Part shown: one piece after another, positions 6,320 through 8,789 of the stretch
Numbering within the stretch: position 1 is the stretch's first letter
Layout of the letters: each line of letters starts with the position of its first letter
NCBI GenBank assembly: GCA_025980355.1
Contig: JAICXR010000107.1
Location: 1 to 8,789 of the forward strand
From: Chloroflexota bacterium
GTDB taxonomy: Bacteria > Chloroflexota > UBA4733
Length of the DNA stretch: 8,789 nucleotides
Reading direction: 5' to 3'
Notes under the pieces: model-generated
Database searches by the model: none
Seen by the model: the letters and a program-made list of their open reading frames with translations, nothing else
Told to the model about the DNA's origin: nothing
Position numbers and translations under genes: made by a program

Positions 6320-7303
6320 ATGACCACCGCAGCAACTCCCCCTGGGTTGCCTGAAAGCGATCCTGTTCTGGCTGCCTTGCAGCACTCGGCTGACCTGCTC
6401 GACCGTGACGGAGCGGCGGCGCCGACGGCGGCATTTCAGCAGCAAGCGCGGCAGCAGTTGCTCCAGGCTTTGGCGGCCTCCCGGACGGCCACTCCCATGC
6501 AGCGGCTGGCGGAAAAATGGGGCGAGGTGTTTGACCGCAGGCGACTGGCAGGCATCGGCGTCGGGGTGGCGCTCTTCGGTTTGGTCGCCGTGCCGGCCAT
6601 GGCCGCACCATCGTCTCCTGTCGGCGCTGCGATGCGAGGAGCCGTCGGCGCGACGATCGGGAGCGTACCGCCGCTGTTCGCCGATAAGGACGTCACGACC
6701 AGCACCACGTCGAGCGGTGCGTCAGCGATGTCCGCTGCCGCCGCCCATGGCGCGACCGTCTCATCGGTCGCCCGTTCCACGCTCGATCGGGGCGAGGCCC
6801 ACGGCGACGCCGTCAGCGCGGCGGCCCACAGTGCCACGACGTCTACGAGCACGACCACATCGACGTCCACGAGCACGATCGCAGTGACGAGCACGTCCGA
6901 CGCCGATAGCCACGGCGATGCCGTCTCGGCCGTGGCGCATATGACCCCACCTGCCGGGGAGAACCACGGACAGCAGGTCAGCAGCGTGGCCCGCCGTTCG
7001 ACCACCAGCACGACGACGACTACCACGACGAGCACACCGGCTAGCACGACGAGCACACCGGCGGCGAATAGTCATGGGGCTGCCGTGTCGGCGGTGGCGC
7101 ACACGACCCCTCCCGCAGGCGAGAACCACGGACAGCAGGTGAGCAGTGTGGCCCGAGGTTCGGCCACCAGCACCGCGGCGACCCTGACGACTTCGACCAG
7201 TGCCACATCGGCGGTCGGGCACGGGCACGGCCAGGGGGGCAATGGCGGCGGGGCGTCGGCGACGAATGGGCAAGGTGCCAGCGGGAAGAGCCATGGTCAC
7301 TGA
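6320..7303 (+). CDS. Single-TM anti-sigma-like protein with Ser/Thr-rich, HGxxVS-repeat outer region
   Basis: A 327-residue protein directly coupled to an ECF sigma gene and so probably its regulator. Seen in order: a cytoplasmic N-terminal helical part (about 15-72) with PTAAFQQQARQQLLQAL, a pattern like the short N-terminal domain of ECF-linked anti-sigma/DUF5667-type proteins; RRR (73-75), then one TM helix (76-96), giving N-in topology; and an outer region of some 230 residues. That region carries six HGxxVS motifs with His at 143, 161, 198, 216, 252 and 270, separated by Ser/Thr-only stretches (172-193, 227-248, 280-298) and ends in a Gly/His-rich tail. There is no zinc-binding HxxxCxxC anti-sigma motif. 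ATG at 6320 has AAAGGAA upstream. The stop codon lies inside the next gene. The anti-sigma role is inferred from context and topology. A surface protein sensed or glycosylated outside the cell is possible. Confidence 0.7.
   Translation: MTTAATPPGLPESDPVLAALQHSADLLDRDGAAAPTAAFQQQARQQLLQALAASRTATPMQRLAEKWGEVFDRRRLAGIGVGVALFGLVAVPAMAAPSSPVGAAMRGAVGATIGSVPPLFADKDVTTSTTSSGASAMSAAAAHGATVSSVARSTLDRGEAHGDAVSAAAHSATTSTSTTTSTSTSTIAVTSTSDADSHGDAVSAVAHMTPPAGENHGQQVSSVARRSTTSTTTTTTTSTPASTTSTPAANSHGAAVSAVAHTTPPAGENHGQQVSSVARGSATSTAATLTTSTSATSAVGHGHGQGGNGGGASATNGQGASGKSHGH
6908..6994 (+). repeat. Intragenic 29-codon repeat, copy 1 (HGxxVS pair)
   Basis: Encodes residues 197-225 of the sigma-regulator protein: two HGxxVS motifs joined by a TPPAGEN linker. 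It matches the copy at 7070-7156 in 27 of 29 residues, although 15 codons differ. The period between copies is 162 bases (54 codons). Confidence 0.9.
7070..7156 (+). repeat. Intragenic 29-codon repeat, copy 2 (HGxxVS pair)
   Basis: Encodes residues 251-279 of the same protein. Relative to copy 1, 13 codon changes are synonymous and two alter the residue (Asp to Ala, Met to Thr). Two further, more diverged HGxxVS units precede at residues 143 and 161. Confidence 0.9.
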
Positions 7304-7904
7304 TGGCTATGCCCCGCCACTGTTTTCAGCGCTAACTCGTGACTACGTGCCGCTGACCTTGCCGCAGGACGATGAGGCGGCGCTGGTGGCGAAGGCGGTG
7401 GCTGGGAATGCCGCCGCCTTCGCCACGCTCTACGACATGCACGTGCGGCGGGTCTACCGCCAGTGCTACTACCGCGCCGGTAACCGGGCCGACGCCGAGG
7501 ACCTCGTGCAGCAGACCTTCTTGCAGGCCTGGCAAGCCCTGCCGCGTTATCGCCGCACCGGCGCGCCGTTTCTCGCCTGGCTGCTGACGATCTGCCACAA
7601 CCTGGCCGTGAGTCAGCAGCGCAAGGCGACGCGCGAGGTGACCGATCCGGATCTCGCAGTGCCGGCGACTCCTGCATCGGACCCGGTGGTGGTCGCGCTG
7701 GACCGTCTGGACCACGACGAGGTGCGGCAGGCGATCCTCCAGATCAAGCCGGACCGGCAGCAGGTGATCCTCCTGCGCTTCATCGAGGGGTACGAGGTGG
7801 ACGAGGTGGCGGCAGCCCTGGGGAAAAGCGCCAACCACTTCCGCGTGCTCCAGCACCGCGCCCTGTGCGACCTGCGCCGGTTGCTCCAGCGGGAGCGACG
7901 CTAG
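7293..7904 (+). CDS. ECF-type RNA polymerase sigma factor (sigma-70 family)
   Basis: A 203-residue sigma factor with only regions 2 and 4, as in ECF factors that direct RNA polymerase to a small regulon under an external signal. Region 2 spans about 38-111, with AFATLYDMHVRRVYR (42-56), DAEDLVQQTFLQAW (67-80, the -10 recognition/core-binding part) and FLAWLLTICHNLAVSQQRK (93-111). A Pro/Asp-rich linker (117-135) follows, then region 4 (about 141-198) with LLRFIEGYEVDEVAAALGKS and an HTH ending VLQHRALCDLRRLL (185-198). ATG at 7293 is chosen because GGGAAGAG precedes it by a few bases and the protein then has normal length; the frame opens earlier at 7200 but only as a basic low-complexity shadow of the neighbour. 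The start overlaps the upstream stop (7301-7303) by 11 bases, so translation is likely coupled. The regulator gene comes first, the reverse of the commonest order. Confidence 0.92.
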   Translation: MVTDGYAPPLFSALTRDYVPLTLPQDDEAALVAKAVAGNAAAFATLYDMHVRRVYRQCYYRAGNRADAEDLVQQTFLQAWQALPRYRRTGAPFLAWLLTICHNLAVSQQRKATREVTDPDLAVPATPASDPVVVALDRLDHDEVRQAILQIKPDRQQVILLRFIEGYEVDEVAAALGKSANHFRVLQHRALCDLRRLLQRERR

Positions 7905-7912
7905 CTCGGGCT

Positions 7913-7959
7913 GCCGCCGGGACCGGCGGCGCCACCCGATCGTCGTAGGCGCCGCCGGT
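7913..7959 (+). terminator. Three-arm GC-rich inverted repeats after the sigma gene
   Basis: Arm 1 is GCCGCCGG (7913-7920), arm 2 is ACCGGCGGCGCC (7922-7933), arm 3 is GGCGCCGCCGGT (7948-7959). Arms 2 and 3 form a perfect 12-pair stem with a 14-base loop; arm 1 pairs with 7923-7930 of arm 2 over eight bases with a tiny loop. The two hairpins exclude each other. No T-run follows, so this is not a standard intrinsic terminator; it could still end or attenuate the sigma operon transcript. It starts eight bases past the sigma stop codon. Confidence 0.4.
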
Positions 7960-8069
7960 GTGTGCGGTCGGCACGCGACTTGCGTTAGACGAGGTGCGTT
8001 CGTAGCGGGCGAGCGCCGCGCCGGGCGCCTGTGCGCGCCCACCCGACGGCGTGGCGCGCCGGCGGACGG

Positions 8070-8078
8070 TGCTACGAT
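8070..8078 (+). promoter_or_regulatory. Candidate extended -10 promoter of the PAS kinase gene
   Basis: TGC followed by TACGAT (8073-8078) matches an extended -10 (TGnTATAAT) at the TG and four of six box positions, about 43 bases before the TTG start. No recognisable -35 lies upstream, as extended -10 promoters may allow. The rest of the 217-base gap holds the three-arm repeats and nothing else I can name. Confidence 0.3.
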
Positions 8079-8121
8079 ACCCGGGGCGGGCGTCGCCGTC
8101 CCCTACCCGAGAGGAGCCGCC

Positions 8122-8789
8122 TTGGCCGCGCCCCCCGATGTCGAAGCCCTGCGCCAGAGCGAGGAGCGCTTCAGCCTCCTTGTGGCGAGCGTGCGCGACT
8201 ACGCCATCTTCCTGCTCGACCCCGCCGGGCATGTCGCGAGTTGGAACGAGGGCGCCGAGCGGATCAAGGGCTACCGCGCCGCGGAGATCCTGGGCCGCCA
8301 CTTCTCGGTCTTCTACCCGCCCGAGGCAATCGCGGCGGGGGTGCCGGCGGCGGCGCTGCGGGCGGCGGAGGAGGAGGGGCGCTGGGAGGGGGAGGGCTGG
8401 CGGCTGCGCCGAGACGGCAGCCGCTTCTGGGCCGACGCGGTGCTCACCGCCCTGCGCGACGAGACGGGCACGCTGGTCGGCTACGCCAAGGTGACGCGCG
8501 ACCTCACCGAGCGGCGGCGGGCGGAGGAGGAGCGGGTGGTGCTGGCAGCGGAGCGGGCGGCCCGGCGGGCGGCGGAGGCGGCGCTGCGCGAGCGCGAGGC
8601 CTTCCTCGCCGCCGCCGCCCACGAGCTGCGCACGCCGCTCACTTCCCTGCGCGGCTTCGTCCAACTCCTCGGCCGCGTCCAGCGACAGGCGGGGCAGCTC
8701 GACCGCGAGCGCGCGGCGCGGACGCTCGCTCGCGTTGAGCAGCAGACTGATCGCCTCGGCCGCCTCATCGCCCGCCTGCTGGACACGAC
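8122..8789 (+). CDS. PAS domain sensor histidine kinase, N-terminal part (3' end outside window)
   Basis: The first 222 residues of a two-component sensor kinase, open to the window edge. A PAS domain covers about 14-130: ERFSLLVASVRDYAIFLLD (15-33), WNEGAERIKGYRAAEILG (41-58), FSVFYPPE (61-68), LRRDGSRFWADAVLTALRD (95-113) and GYAKVTRDLTERR (120-132). A charged Ala/Arg/Glu coiled-coil linker (133-160) leads to the HisKA dimerisation helix FLAAAAHELRTPL, with phospho-acceptor H167, and FVQLL. The ATPase domain would follow beyond 8789. The start is TTG at 8122: GAGGAG (8111-8116) sits five bases before it, and no ATG or GTG occurs in frame before the PAS domain. There is no TM segment, so the kinase is probably cytoplasmic; signal and response regulator are unknown. 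It follows the sigma gene by 217 bases with its own possible promoter. Confidence 0.9.
   Translation, partial: MAAPPDVEALRQSEERFSLLVASVRDYAIFLLDPAGHVASWNEGAERIKGYRAAEILGRHFSVFYPPEAIAAGVPAAALRAAEEEGRWEGEGWRLRRDGSRFWADAVLTALRDETGTLVGYAKVTRDLTERRRAEEERVVLAAERAARRAAEAALREREAFLAAAAHELRTPLTSLRGFVQLLGRVQRQAGQLDRERAARTLARVEQQTDRLGRLIARLLDT

Noticed and set aside
6436..7056. Minus-strand frame with a long Val-rich, membrane-like start
   Set aside because: The Val run is only the antisense of the Thr/Ser codon tract (ACG/ACC read backwards), so the apparent TM segment is an artefact.
6838..7200. Repetitive Ser/Thr DNA tract considered as a CRISPR array or microsatellite
   Set aside because: Repeats keep a three-base frame, vary at third positions and encode a continuous protein; there are no identical repeats with unique spacers.
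7780..8738. Long open frames on both strands over the PAS kinase region (7780-8664 minus, 8031-8738 plus)
   Set aside because: Both are Arg/Ala/Gly-rich without domains. The TTG-started frame from 8122 carries clear PAS and HisKA motifs and is the coding one.

Overview
The window is GC-rich throughout, with strong G/C bias at third codon positions, one GTG and one TTG start, and seven protein genes plus one tentative small gene. The combination of an ECF sigma factor paired with a one-TM regulator carrying a Ser/Thr-rich outer part, a bacterial PIG-V-like mannosyltransferase, Ldh_2 and LarA-like enzymes, and a PAS histidine kinase would fit a GC-rich Chloroflexota (Thermomicrobia/Sphaerobacter-like) or an actinobacterium-like genome. 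This placement is inference only; no ribosomal marker is present.

Bases 1-4425 hold a metabolic block. It runs: the C-terminal part of an Ldh_2-type malate/L-lactate dehydrogenase (cut by the window edge), an MFS transporter of the phosphate:H+ symporter type, a convergent short-chain dehydrogenase on the minus strand, and, divergent from that, a 449-residue LarA-like (DUF2088) protein with the His/His/Lys/His set of the nickel-pincer hydroxyacid racemases. Two dehydrogenases and a candidate racemase/epimerase suggest stereospecific handling of a 2-hydroxyacid. The transporter, however, keeps the phosphate-contact residues of PHS-family carriers and may not belong to that pathway.

Bases 4426-6319 hold a small minus-strand ORF of unknown function and a PIG-V/GT-C-like membrane mannosyltransferase. 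A 306-base gap follows that contains the 3' end of a tRNA-like sequence (T arm, 3' acceptor strand, CCA) on the minus strand without a matching 5' half.

Bases 6320-7904 form an overlapping pair: a single-TM, anti-sigma-like protein with six spaced HGxxVS motifs in its predicted outer part, then an ECF sigma factor whose start codon lies inside the first gene. The sigma gene is followed by three GC-rich arms able to form two mutually exclusive hairpins. From 8122 to the window end there is a TTG-started PAS-HisKA sensor kinase, open at its 3' end.

The strongest leads are the LarA-like protein in its dehydrogenase context, the protein-level-conserved HGxxVS repeats in the sigma regulator, and the orphan tRNA 3' end.
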